DNA of 64,000 nucleotides from contig QZCP01000241.1 of NCBI GenBank assembly GCA_003956705.1, positions 1-64,000 of the forward strand. Direction: 5' to 3'. This DNA is from Brevipalpus yothersi (lineage: Eukaryota > Arthropoda > Arachnida > Trombidiformes > Tenuipalpidae). Below are positions 25,209 to 34,879 of the stretch, piece by piece (position 1 is the first letter of the stretch; every line of letters starts with the position of its first letter). Under the pieces are notes generated by a model. It had not been told where the DNA came from. It did not search any database and saw only the letters and a list, made by a program, of their open reading frames with translations. The position numbers and the translations under genes are program-made.

Positions 25209-26438
25209 TTAGGGCAAACGGTTTTCTTGTTCTCTCAACCAAATTTGGAAGTCATAAGGATGATCTTTAGCTTTCCTGATCTCCATTTCCGTTGGCCTTC
25301 GATTCATGGTTTCTTGTATACTCAAATACTTCTTGCAGATCAACAACGTCAATCTACTATCTCTTTCGGGTGAATGCCCATTCACAGGGTGATGCCAACT
25401 AGATCTTCTTAGTTTATTTCCCCGGAACCAAAACTGATCATGAATTTCCAGGGCTATTCGTCCAATCTCTGTACTCGCAAATAGATTCGCAGTATCAATC
25501 AATTCAACTCTTGCTTCTCGTAATTGTTCATTACTTATTCCGAGGTTAGCAAAATCGCATCCACCATGAACCAATACTCGTTTACCTCTGATGATTCTGA
25601 ATAAATTCTCTCTAATTTTGGAGGATTCATTTCCTCTCACTAACTCCTGTTCTTGGATACCTGAGATTGGCGTACATGTTTTCACTTCGCATGGATTAAC
25701 ATGGGCTGTGTCGAAGTAGATGGTTTATACCCCAAATGTACCATTGACCCAACCAGACACATGGACATTCAAACCAGCTCCTTCGGTGTCAACAGCGAAA
25801 GTCAGTTTCTTCTCTCCTTCTGGTCCAATCGGTTTCATCTTTCGTACCCATTCATAGAATATTCGGCCAGGTTGACGCCACCATGGCGTGACCCTGAGCC
25901 CGCCGAGAAGATCTCGTTTCCACATTTTTTGTTCATTCCATGAAATAGAATTTGCAATAGCTCCAACCATGGCTCTTCGATGTCTCGCTTGCTTCGGACA
26001 ATTCCACTTTACGTGTACAGCTTCACAGCACCAACCGCAGTTAGAGCACTGCTCCCTGTCATGTCCCGTTTGGTAGCAAATCGAGCAATGATTCGCTGGC
26101 AACTCTTTCCAGAACAAGGAATAATTAGTGCCTCGTTCAACCTTTAATTTCATCATTTTCAATGCTTCTACAGCGCTTTCCACTATGGATTCCGTACCCG
26201 CAACGGTAAGTTTTGAGTACAAGCTCCTCCTTCGGTCGGTTGCTCGAATATCATACTTCGTCAACTGTTTCTTTTCGGCATAACTAGGTTCCTTTGGGTC
26301 AAGTTGCCTTTCTGGAACAGGTGTCCCATAACCGTTAACGAAATGATGCTGGTCCACACTCCGAATCAGAAAACACCTAAATCTCATAGGTTCTTCTACC
26401 TCGTAATCAGGTTCGAAATCCCAATCTAGCGGTTCCAT
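25209..26438 (-). CDS. Accessory gene: double CCHC zinc knuckle plus DEDDh 3'-5' exonuclease, interrupted by an in-frame TAA
   Basis: The first ATG is at 26438, immediately after TTTGTTTCAG, which looks like a splice acceptor. Residues about 115-150 contain two tandem Cys-x2-Cys-x4-His-x4-Cys knuckles. An exonuclease domain follows: motif I (FAVDTEG) near residue 217, then motif II (LVHGG..DFANLGI), a VELIDTANLF segment, and motif III HSPERD, which fits the H-x4-D of DEDDh enzymes. A P..V.....ISGI block between I and II matches REXO4/ISG20-type RNA exonucleases. A TAA at 25727-25725 falls inside the domain, yet the same frame stays open on both sides down to 25209. It lies between env and the 3' LTR, in element orientation. 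The family is inferred from motifs. The stop may be decay, readthrough or an assembly error. Confidence 0.72.
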
Positions 26439-26459
26439 CTGAAACAAATAGTTTGAGTT

Positions 26460-26610
26460 AAATTCTTCCCTTCACTGGGATTGATTAAAATTCAATAATT
26501 GTGCGGAATAGTATTTCTGACGACCTTGTTTATTGTCCCTTCACTGGGACTATTTCACGTATAGATAATTTCATTCATTTCAATTCGATGGCCCTTCACT
26601 GGGCCGAATA
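26460..26610 (-). repeat. Three related hairpins with a constant hexaloop, downstream of env
   Basis: Three copies of CCCTTCACTGGG at 26467-26480, 26535-26550 and 26590-26605. Each forms a perfect short stem around the loop TTCACT (AGUGAA in element-sense RNA). The outer stem pairs differ between copies but remain complementary: TCCC/GGGA, GTCCC/GGGAC, GGCCC/GGGCC. They lie between the env stop and the exonuclease ORF. Confidence 0.85.
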
Positions 26611-26620
26611 TCAGACAGCC

Positions 26621-28090
26621 TTAAAAATATGGCCGCCTGGTTGCATTTTTTATTCGTTGCAGTTCAAGGAATGAAAGAGGCTTGAGCTCCTCTTCCTCTG
26701 AAGGGGTCTGGGTCAATATATTAACCACATACGGTCTCCTGGATTGCTTTACCAAACTTGCTACATTGGCGGTTCCTCTAACCACTCGAAACTTCACTCT
26801 ACAGCACCACGAGTAACACAAACAAAGAGCTGTTAACACCAATATGGGTACGAATACCCAGAAGAGCATCATCTGTACATTCATCGGTACGTATCGAGTT
26901 GACTTTCGAATGATTACCGGAAGATCAAGATCTGTGACCTCGGGAAACTCCCATTTCTGCAACGGAGGCATAGGTGGTAGTCGGACTGTGATCATAGAGA
27001 CCCATTCTTCACCTAAACTTTCTCTCCTGATCACCCTGTCTGCATAGTACAAATTACTTCTATCTCCGATGCTGAAATTACTTCTCGGAGACATCCGGAA
27101 CACAAATGGTGGGCAAGGCTGCATTATGCCTTTATAGGTGAGGTTATTTCCAAAACATTGTATCAGATAAGAACCCTCAACCCATCGCACATCGAGCTCA
27201 GGATCGAAAGTATCGTTACCACTTTTACATTCACTCACTTTCCACATTGCATCAGTTTCAGATGGAATAGCTTCTTTACAGGGACCCTTTGGAGGTATCG
27301 GCACATTTTCTCCCTCTATCTCTGATTGTCGGAGACGGCAGACTCTTGAAGTGTTCTTTTCTAGCAGTAGCACTGCTGGACCCTGGTATTGGAGTTTACA
27401 TGTATGAGTCCTATTCTCCCGATACAAATTGAATGGCCTGGCTTTCACGACCTTTCGATCTCCATCCATTAAATGAGTTAGGAAGCTAGCGGTAAAGTTT
27501 TGGTATTCATCATGGTCCTTCAGCTTGCAGTTGAAAGCATGTATCTGTTCGAAAGGACAGTGCCCAAGTCCATCACACAATTCATTGATTCTCAACCCTT
27601 GAAACAACTTGGGACTAATCGCACCACTACCCATCCTAGCTCTTGCTGCTTCCCGAAAATACTGTCCAGCCGCCTTCAACTCAACTGTGATAACGGTGTA
27701 CCTTGAGTTTAATGCTGGGATCAGAGTGAAGAGAGTATTCATCGTAGCATTTACCTTTGTGAGATCATTAATCACCTCTTGGATTTTCATCTGGTTGGCC
27801 TTTACCGCCGTTTGCAGCATTTGATACTTTTGGGCAACTCTTTCAGTCAAACTTGATAGTTCATCATAATTCATATCAACCTTGTGGTCTAAATCACTCA
27901 CTCGTGAGCTCATCTGAACCATCAAATAGGTGTTCATTGCAGAGGCCAAGATGATTCCTCCAACTGAGATCACTCCAGCCACGAGCATAGCGGACCTTTT
28001 ACTTCTCACATTGGCTTGACAGACTTCTTTCAAAGGTTCGAGATAGTCTAATTCGTAACTCTTTTTACATTCTTGAAGAGTATAATTCAT
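26621..28090 (-). CDS. Envelope-like fusion glycoprotein, C-terminal (fusion subunit) part
   Basis: 489 codons from ATG 28090 to TAA at 26621. The frame is open upstream to a TGA at 28180-28178. Near the N-terminus is a furin-like RSKR site (about residues 29-32), followed by a Gly/Ala-rich hydrophobic stretch like a fusion peptide. Then come a long heptad-rich region (about residues 60-130), several N-glycosylation sequons and cysteines, and a membrane anchor near residues 405-430 followed by a Cys-rich start to a cytoplasmic tail of about 60 residues. This layout is that of class I fusion proteins, such as the baculovirus-F-like envelopes of errantiviruses. It has no signal peptide of its own; the secretory N-terminal half is encoded upstream of the TGA. 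Membrane fusion is inferred; lineage is not established. Confidence 0.72.
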   Translation of the reverse strand: MNYTLQECKKSYELDYLEPLKEVCQANVRSKRSAMLVAGVISVGGIILASAMNTYLMVQMSSRVSDLDHKVDMNYDELSSLTERVAQKYQMLQTAVKANQMKIQEVINDLTKVNATMNTLFTLIPALNSRYTVITVELKAAGQYFREAARARMGSGAISPKLFQGLRINELCDGLGHCPFEQIHAFNCKLKDHDEYQNFTASFLTHLMDGDRKVVKARPFNLYRENRTHTCKLQYQGPAVLLLEKNTSRVCRLRQSEIEGENVPIPPKGPCKEAIPSETDAMWKVSECKSGNDTFDPELDVRWVEGSYLIQCFGNNLTYKGIMQPCPPFVFRMSPRSNFSIGDRSNLYYADRVIRRESLGEEWVSMITVRLPPMPPLQKWEFPEVTDLDLPVIIRKSTRYVPMNVQMMLFWVFVPILVLTALCLCYSWCCRVKFRVVRGTANVASLVKQSRRPYVVNILTQTPSEEEELKPLSFLELQRIKNATRRPYF

Positions 28091-28177
28091 ATACTGGTTA
28101 AGGTCGATAGAGTCACTGTCGGTTTGTCGCTTTATCTTTTTCGCTTTAAAATAGTCTCCTACATCCGTGAAGTAAAC

Positions 28178-31100
28178 TCAAGTGCGGCTACGTAATTTGT
28201 TACCAACCCTAGCCCAGCATGTAACGCCTGTATTTCCAGTGATTATTATTTCTTTTGTGATCATATGACAATGGGCACCCGCCGAATTGGTTCCATATAG
28301 GTAACTGAAATTAGAAACTCCCGGGATTTGCTCATTGATTGTGACTGCCAATCCAAGTGAACTGGAGTTGGATAAGTTTCTCCATTCATTCTTCACGAAA
28401 GTTTTCGTTGCATAGTAAGCGGTAGCACGGCATGAAAACTTTACCTTTGAATTTTCTTTGACAAATTCTGGATCGGTATCCAAACAAATCCTTGGAATGC
28501 CATATTCATTTATGCACTTAGTGCTCCCTTCATCGGATACCTCCTTCGCTCCACAAATAGATGAGAAGTCTGTGACTCTCGTGCAAGCGGTGCCGGTGGA
28601 GAGCCTCTTACCACAAGTCAACAGGAAAACATATGTCCACCCCTGTAAACCTTCTAGTTGGCGGCAATTATTATTAAAAAACCGACAAGGCACCATTATA
28701 TCAGATTTCATTTTTGCCATCTTCATCATTTCGTCCATTTCATTTGTGTCATCTTGTACGGCATAATTAGATGAGGCTATTTCTCGCTCAGCAGATTTTT
28801 GGTTAATTACTGGACCGGGTGGTGAAGATATATTCCTGCTGAAACGCATGATCGTGGCATTAGGTCTCAGGCATGGTGATACAATTTTCAACATCATGTT
28901 AATTTGAACGACTCCTTTACTAGCCTTCAGTGCCATATTCCTCCACTCAATTGGTGATTCTGGTGATAACACAGTTCCAGCCACATTGATCAATGATAGA
29001 GCCAACAACGTTTTGATGAGGTTGTTTGCTCGTTTTGATTTATAGTTTTCGCGCTCTGTGCGCCTGGTAGTTTTCGTTCCCTTTTTTGTCCAATTTTTGT
29101 GTCCTTTTTGCCTCTTCCTCTTCTGAAGCAGCTTAACCTCGTACCTCCCTGATCTGGAATCACGCACTTCATTACTTTCGTCGGCCGAACTGTCATCTCC
29201 ATTATGCCCATTTCCATCTTCCTCATGCCCCTGTGATAAGTTTCGAGAATCATTACGGACAGAAGAGCCAGGTTCATCCGCATCAATGGGATCGTCATGC
29301 TCAACACCGTCCACGCGATGAATCTCGAGAGAAGGATGATCCTCTTGCTCAATTGTTTGCTGACTGTCCTGCTCTGGCAAATTGGGCTCATCGAAAGATT
29401 CGACGTCAGTTCCCAAGATAGTTGTATCGCCTTCTTGCGTTACCGTGGGTTGCGCTGGAAAACTAGCTTGCGTCTCGGGAACTCGTACTTCATCAACGGT
29501 GACCTCCTCACCTGGTCTTCGGCGATAGCGCTTCAACCTATCGATATGATACGTTTTTTGTTTCCCTGCCACGGTTATTCCATAAGTCGTCTCTCCGATT
29601 ACACGTTCAATCGGGAACGGACCTGCAAATTTCGGATCTAGTTTGCCGGTTGCTGTTGGGAGGTCAATTAAAACCAGATCTCCTACCTTGAATTTTTCCA
29701 GCCGATGACTGGTGTCATGTGTAAGAGCTTGACCCATTTTGCTCTCTAGAGAATAAGTCGCCGCCATATCCCGTAGCAAAGGCCATTGCTCCAGAATGAA
29801 TTCCCGATATTTGGTTAAATCGGTCTGTCTTTCTGCCGACTCTTCATCAAACTCAGTGCTGACTTCCGGCTCGAATCTAATGTCAACAGGCAAAGTGGGA
29901 TGTCGACCATACAAGAGAAAGAATGGCGATGCTTTGGTAGATTTATTGATACTAGTGTTATATGCAAATTGTACGAGGGGTAAGATCAAATTCCATCGCT
30001 TCTGATTTTTGGTGTAATGCTTCAATATGTTCGCTAGAGTTTGGTTAGTTTTTTCGACCATACCACTGCTCTGTGGGTGGTATGCGCTGGCAAAATTCCA
30101 AGTAGTCCCCATGAATTTGGCCACTTCCTGGACAAGCCAAGAAATAAAATTTGTTCCCTGATCGCTTTGAATAATTTTGGGACATCCATGCCGAGCGATA
30201 ATATTTTCGATTAAGAAGCGGCTAGTCAACCCGGATTGATAGTTTTCAACAGCTCTAACCTCTGCATACCGAGTGAAGTAATCGGTGGCTACAAGAATGT
30301 AACGGTAAGATGCAACGGGAGGTAGAGGTCCCACTACATCTATTCCTATTCTCTCAAACGGAGCACTTGAATGGATCGATCGTAACGGTGCACTCAGCCT
30401 AAAGGGGCGTTTAAATTTTTGGCATGGGTCACAGGAAGCGACGTATTCATTGATATCTTTAGCCATCCCTGCCCAATAATATTTCGTAATTATTCTCTGA
30501 TAGGTGCGCTCAGCGTTAGGATGGCCAGCCAACACTTCATCATGGTAAGCCTGACAAATAGATTTTTGCATACCACATGGTACCATAATACTATACTCCT
30601 CTCTGTATGGTTGTTTTACCAACCGGTACAGTAGACCATCATGCATCTTATATCTTGACAATCGAGCTCTAGCTCGCTTTGACAAGCTGTCCATGATATT
30701 CATTCTGTAAATTATTGAACTCAATTTTGGATCCTCCCGCTGCTTCCGTTTTATTTCATCTTCTTCTTCTACCACTTGCATACACAAGCCAACCAAATAT
30801 TGCTCACTCTCATCATCTTCCCCCTTTTCTTCAGACTCATTGGAAACCAATGGATATCTGGAGAGAGCATCAACATCATGATGGTGTTTGCCAGACTTAT
30901 ACACAATTTTGAAGTTATATTGTTGCAACTTTAGGGCATAACGCATGAGCCTTGGAGGTAAATCTTTCTTACTTATGAGGAAACATAATGAACAATGATC
31001 AGTTATAACTTCGAAATAGATGCCGTCGAGGTAGTGATTCCATTTGGTGACTGCATACACTATGGCCAAACACTCTTTGTCTCCGATATGATAATTCAAC

Positions 31101-32791
31101 TCAGCATTTTTCAACAACCTACTGGCATAAGCCACAGGATGCCATTTTCCGTCAACTTGTTGTAGTAGTATAGCTCCTAGTCCAAAGTCACTGGCATCAG
31201 TCCTTACTTGCGTCTCTCTGGATGATTCGTAATGAATTAATACTGGTTCTCTGATTAGAGCATTTTTCAGTTTCTGAAAAGCTTGTTGCTGATCTTCTCC
31301 CCACTTGAAAGGCTCTTCCTTTCGGGTGAGATCAGTCAATGGCTTGGCAATGAGGGAGAAATTTCTTATGAATTTTCGGTAGTAAGAGCATAGAGCCACG
31401 AAAGACCTGACATCTTTGAGCGTCATTGGTACTGGAAAATCTTTTACCGCTCTTATTTTCTCATAATCTGGTCTTTGGCCGAACTGATTGATTCGATGCC
31501 CTAAATAAAGAATTTCATCCAGGAGAAATTCACATTTTGATGGCTTAAGCCGAAGATTGGCGTCAGACAAAAGTCTGAAAACCTTTTCAATTCGTTCCAA
31601 ACGACACTCGAACGTCTTGGAAAAGATTACAATATCGTCAATATACACTAAGCAAGTGTTGTACTTAAGTGGGGCTAGCACTTGATCCAAAATATATTGG
31701 AAATAGCTTCCAGCATTCATCGCCCCGAACGGTGTACGATTGTAAGAGTAAGCGCCTGTTTCAGTCACCAGCGTTAGCTTGGGTCTATCTTCAGGATGGA
31801 CTTCAACTTGATGATATCCTGACCTCAAATCGAGGAGACTAAAGTAAGTCGAGCCTTCCAGTGCATCGAGAGCTGCTTCAATCCTCGGTAACGGATATTT
31901 GAACGCTTCTGTTATTGCATTTAGCCGCCTGAAATCAACACACATTCTCATCTCCCCAGTTTTCTTGGGAACCAGTACAACTGGAAATCCCCATGGAGAT
32001 ATGGCAGGCGAAATAATTCCTGCCTCCAGCAGCTCAGCCACTATCTTATCAATGATCTCACGCTTTTTCACTGATTGTCGATAAGGAGCTGAATGGATTG
32101 GTAAATGATCACCGGTATCCACTCGGAACTGGCATACATTAGTACAACCCAATTCTTTGTCGTTCGTTGCAAACATATACTCATATCGGTCCAGCAGCTG
32201 AACCAACTCATTCCTTCTCACCGGATCAATTTTGTCAGATATTTTAACAGCCGCATATTTTTTTTCGGGTTCGCCTATTAGCACTGGGCAAGCAACCTCA
32301 GTTACTGTTTGTTCGCCTAAAACTTCCAATTTACTAGCATTTTTCCCCACTTCGACAACCTTATCTCGGCATCCAACCCATAGATCCGCCACTTCGGCGA
32401 TATCTTGGCCGAGTAACACGTTGATCCCAACGGGGAGAGATGGTACAACGATGAACGTTGCATCAATTGTAATATTTTGATTCCCGGCCAGCACTGTGAC
32501 GACTAAATCACATTCACCAAGTGGTCGTAACGGATTGTTACTAGCGGATTCAGCTCCGGGTCCAGAATATGAGTACAAATTTGCTTGAGTCTCCTTCAAG
32601 ACTGCTTCGGTAATAATTGACACTTCACTTCCAGAATCTACACAAGCCTGGTATGACTTCTTTTTGATTTCTATTGGAGCATAAACTAACTTATTTCGGC
32701 GAACTATTCTAGTTAGTCCAACAACAACTAGCTGAATGACATCACTGACCTCCTCAGCGATTTGCTGGACAACTCGAGGGCCTCGAGGTCC
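28178..32791 (-). CDS. pol: Pol polyprotein (protease, RT, RNase H, integrase) fused in frame to the N-terminal half of Env
   Basis: The frame is open directly after the gag TGA (32794-32792) down to TGA 28180-28178. In order: an aspartic protease with CVDSGSEVS just upstream of 32623; reverse transcriptase with the active-site YIDD (about 31640); RNase H with RTDAS (about 31200) and ITDHCSL; integrase with the HHCC zinc motif (about 30530), then D, D and E in IDVVG, QSDQG and MVEKTN. An acidic linker follows, then (from about 29040) a basic stretch, a hydrophobic segment like a signal peptide, and a glycosylated Cys-rich domain that I take as the Env N-terminal subunit. No ATG exists near the start, so expression must be as a Gag-Pol fusion. 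All catalytic residues are present. Confidence 0.9.
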   Translation of the reverse strand, partial: GPRGPRVVQQIAEEVSDVIQLVVVGLTRIVRRNKLVYAPIEIKKKSYQACVDSGSEVSIITEAVLKETQANLYSYSGPGAESASNNPLRPLGECDLVVTVLAGNQNITIDATFIVVPSLPVGINVLLGQDIAEVADLWVGCRDKVVEVGKNASKLEVLGEQTVTEVACPVLIGEPEKKYAAVKISDKIDPVRRNELVQLLDRYEYMFATNDKELGCTNVCQFRVDTGDHLPIHSAPYRQSVKKREIIDKIVAELLEAGIISPAISPWGFPVVLVPKKTGEMRMCVDFRRLNAITEAFKYPLPRIEAALDALEGSTYFSLLDLRSGYHQVEVHPEDRPKLTLVTETGAYSYNRTPFGAMNAGSYFQYILDQVLAPLKYNTCLVYIDDIVIFSKTFECRLERIEKVFRLLSDANLRLKPSKCEFLLDEILYLGHRINQFGQRPDYEKIRAVKDFPVPMTLKDVRSFVALCSYYRKFIRNFSLIAKPLTDLTRKEEPFKWGEDQQQAFQKLKNALIREPVLIHYESSRETQVRTDASDFGLGAILLQQVDGKWHPVAYASRLLKNAELNYHIGDKECLAIVYAVTKWNHYLDGIYFEVITDHCSLCFLISKKDLPPRLMRYALKLQQYNFKIVYKSGKHHHDVDALSRYPLVSNESEEKGEDDESEQYLVGLCMQVVEEEDEIKRKQREDPKLSSIIYRMNIMDSLSKRARARLSRYKMHDGLLYRLVKQPYREEYSIMVPCGMQKSICQAYHDEVLAGHPNAERTYQRIITKYYWAGMAKDINEYVASCDPCQKFKRPFRLSAPLRSIHSSAPFERIGIDVVGPLPPVASYRYILVATDYFTRYAEVRAVENYQSGLTSRFLIENIIARHGCPKIIQSDQGTNFISWLVQEVAKFMGTTWNFASAYHPQSSGMVEKTNQTLANILKHYTKNQKRWNLILPLVQFAYNTSINKSTKASPFFLLYGRHPTLPVDIRFEPEVSTEFDEESAERQTDLTKYREFILEQWPLLRDMAATYSLESKMGQALTHDTSHRLEKFKVGDLVLIDLPTATGKLDPKFAGPFPIERVIGETTYGITVAGKQKTYHIDRLKRYRRRPGEEVTVDEVRVPETQASFPAQPTVTQEGDTTILGTDVESFDEPNLPEQDSQQTIEQEDHPSLEIHRVDGVEHDDPIDADEPGSSVRNDSRNLSQGHEEDGNGHNGDDSSADESNEVRDSRSGRYEVKLLQKRKRQKGHKNWTKKGTKTTRRTERENYKSKRANNLIKTLLALSLINVAGTVLSPESPIEWRNMALKASKGVVQINMMLKIVSPCLRPNATIMRFSRNISSPPGPVINQKSAEREIASSNYAVQDDTNEMDEMMKMAKMKSDIMVPCRFFNNNCRQLEGLQGWTYVFLLTCGKRLSTGTACTRVTDFSSICGAKEVSDEGSTKCINEYGIPRICLDTDPEFVKENSKVKFSCRATAYYATKTFVKNEWRNLSNSSSLGLAVTINEQIPGVSNFSYLYGTNSAGAHCHMITKEIIITGNTGVTCWARVGNKLRSRT

Positions 32792-33775
32792 TCAGCGCTG
32801 ACCTTCAGCCTCTCTACCGGGACCACTGGTCTGTGGTCGCCCATTTTGGCTCGGAATTTGAGAAGGCCTGGAGATATCTTGGCCACTAGAATTTCTGCTT
32901 TCATCAGCCATTCTTTTGCGGCACTCTCTCCACCGATGTCCAATTTTTCGACAATAATTGCAAGTAATTGGCGTGGTTTGATTTCTCACATTGTCAGTAC
33001 CACTTGAAGCTTGGACCCTCGGAGAAGAGGTTCTTGTCTCAGCTGTTGATGATTTAGTAGCGTTTGATAAACTTTCCAGTCGCTCACTCAAACTTTGAAC
33101 CACACTACTCAGATTTTCAACGGTTTTCATGAGTGACTCATGGTTTGAAACGGTTTGTTCATGATTCTCTTCCTCAGCCATTTCAGCATTCTGAGCTTCC
33201 TCGATAAGCTCATCTAATGTTTGAGGATTCCTGTGACTAACCCACTTCTTTAGCCTATCATCTAATCCTTCCCGGACGTGGATGATGATCATAGTCTCAT
33301 CCATCTCACGATTGAAACGCATGCATAGGGCTCGCATATTCAGTATATAATCATGCACTGGTTCTCCTTTCTTCTGCTTAAAGTTTATCAACTTTCTATA
33401 ACACCCAATAGCACAGTCTGATCTGACCATTGTTTTGAGCATCTCTTGTTTGAGTTTTTCGTAAGTATCAATAGGTTTACCAGGACCCATTTTAGAGCGA
33501 AAGGTTTTCATCCATACTCGAGCATTCCCTCTGACAAAGGCTGGCAACCTAACAAATCGTTCAATGCTAGTCCATCCCAATGCATTAGTGATATCTTCGT
33601 AATCTTCAAAAAAATCAAGTAAGTCTTCATTCTTTTCTCCTGAAAAAGTTGGGACGGTTTCATTCATCCCTCCAAGTGTGGCAACTTGGTTAACAACATG
33701 ACCATTCACTGATCCATCTTGATCAAATGAATGAGAACTGGCATTAGCGGCCCCGTTTATCCTTGAGGATTCCAT
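32792..33775 (-). CDS. gag: Gag polyprotein of retrotransposon 1
   Basis: 327 aa from ATG 33775 to TGA 32794-32792. The N-terminal two-thirds match the Retrotrans_gag capsid type (ERFVRLPAFVRGNARVWMKTF, with VHDYILNMR further on). There is a coiled-coil-like segment around residues 200-240, then a nucleocapsid zinc knuckle C-x2-C-x4-H-x4-C (CNYCRKIGHRWREC) near residue 275, and a short basic tail. The stop codon is in the same frame as pol, which is open from the very next codon. The gag-pol junction is therefore a single TGA, with no frameshift. Confidence 0.9.
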   Translation of the reverse strand: MESSRINGAANASSHSFDQDGSVNGHVVNQVATLGGMNETVPTFSGEKNEDLLDFFEDYEDITNALGWTSIERFVRLPAFVRGNARVWMKTFRSKMGPGKPIDTYEKLKQEMLKTMVRSDCAIGCYRKLINFKQKKGEPVHDYILNMRALCMRFNREMDETMIIIHVREGLDDRLKKWVSHRNPQTLDELIEEAQNAEMAEEENHEQTVSNHESLMKTVENLSSVVQSLSERLESLSNATKSSTAETRTSSPRVQASSGTDNVRNQTTPITCNYCRKIGHRWRECRKRMADESRNSSGQDISRPSQIPSQNGRPQTSGPGREAEGQR

Positions 33776-34616
33776 TTAAACTATTCAACTTTCGGACTCT
33801 TACTTATTAACTCTGAATGATTACTCCAACAATTATGATTTGTAAATTCAATTGTCAACACAATGCTAGTACGCACTTGCAATATGAGCTGCGAAGCCGT
33901 TCACTTGGCTAAACTTACGAATGCGTAGAGCAAGGAATCAATTTTAACCACACCCAAAAAATCAATATATTGATTTTCCGAAAAAATCACCTATTCTATT
34001 GGCAATTGGATTTTTTAGTTTCAATGTATCATTAAAATCTTTGAAATAACTGACCATTCACTTGGTCGCCAGGAATCTTATTCTTCATCGCACAATATAA
34101 TAGGTAATAAAATTTCCCTACTTACAGTAGTATTCCAAATTGGCAATTGACTAGAAGATCAAATCAGTTTAGATAATTTCAAAACCAGGTTCGGAAGGAT
34201 TTTGGGAGAATACAATAGTACATCAATAGTTGTTGTTCATCGGGTATTCACACTTCAATGGAATTATCTATCATCAGCGTTAAATAATTGAAGAATATTT
34301 AGATATTCTCAGCATATGCACAAAAGCACTAGAATTTCAGCATTCAGGGTCTAGCTCTAGCATTCCTCGATCCAGAATTCCCTGACTATTCCCGAGATCC
34401 ACAGTCTATAAGGTGATTCGTAACGAAGAAAAAACTCGAATGAATACACATTGAGTATTCAAAATCATCTGGAATGCACTGAAAAATAGCTGAAAACCCT
34501 AAGAATCTTCTAGCCGGAGAATTTTTTCACTTCCTGATGGTAATTCACTCAATTTGAACACAAATAAGTACTCAAAATACTCAGTATTTTGCCACGAACC
34601 TGGTGCGAACACCAAT
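33776..34616 (-). other. 5' leader of retrotransposon 1 with primer-binding site
   Basis: No ORF. Two bases inside the 5' LTR, on the - strand, is TGGTGTTCGCACCAGG (34614-34599), the expected position and TGG start of a primer-binding site. I could not match it to a specific tRNA 3' end. The rest is AT-rich leader. Confidence 0.6.
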
Positions 34617-34879
34617 TGGAAATGGATTCCAAACTAATCAATTAAAATTCCGATCTACTAGAGAAAGAATTCATTTGAAAAATCACAATATTCCCATTTT
34701 CAACCGCACCCAATGGATGCTAGAATCCTTATGTTTTTATTTTCTCGTTCTGAGCATCTCGATGTCCACCAGACAACGAGGCCTTCGAAATATCGATCGA
34801 GTCTGGTTGCCTTACAGAATATCGATTTTCTTCTCTCAATGCTCAGAGAATCAAATGCATGGCAACATTCTGGGTTGCA
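34617..34879 (-). repeat. 5' LTR of retrotransposon 1
   Basis: 263-bp copy of the LTR at 24676-24938, followed on the + strand by the target duplication GAACG at 34880-34884. Confidence 0.92.

Larger units (their letters stand above)
24676..34879 (-). mobile_element. Ty3/gypsy-type LTR retrotransposon 1 (env- and exonuclease-bearing)
   Basis: Full-length 10,204-bp element on the - strand, bounded by two 263-bp direct repeats with TG...CA ends (24676-24938 and 34617-34879) and a 5-bp target duplication GAACG (24671-24675, 34880-34884). Order in transcription sense: 5' LTR, about 840-nt leader, gag, pol, env-like gene, a non-coding hairpin cluster, an exonuclease gene, 3' LTR. I see two differences between the LTRs. 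The order of pol domains (protease, RT, RNase H, integrase) is that of Ty3/gypsy elements and retroviruses. It is inserted five bases before the splice donor of an F-box pseudogene exon. Confidence 0.95.

Noticed and set aside
26621..33775. Alternative genetic code in which TGA is sense
   Set aside because: Intact host genes here (kinase, transporter, DHDH, several F-box copies) terminate at TGA, so recoding could only be local to the element.
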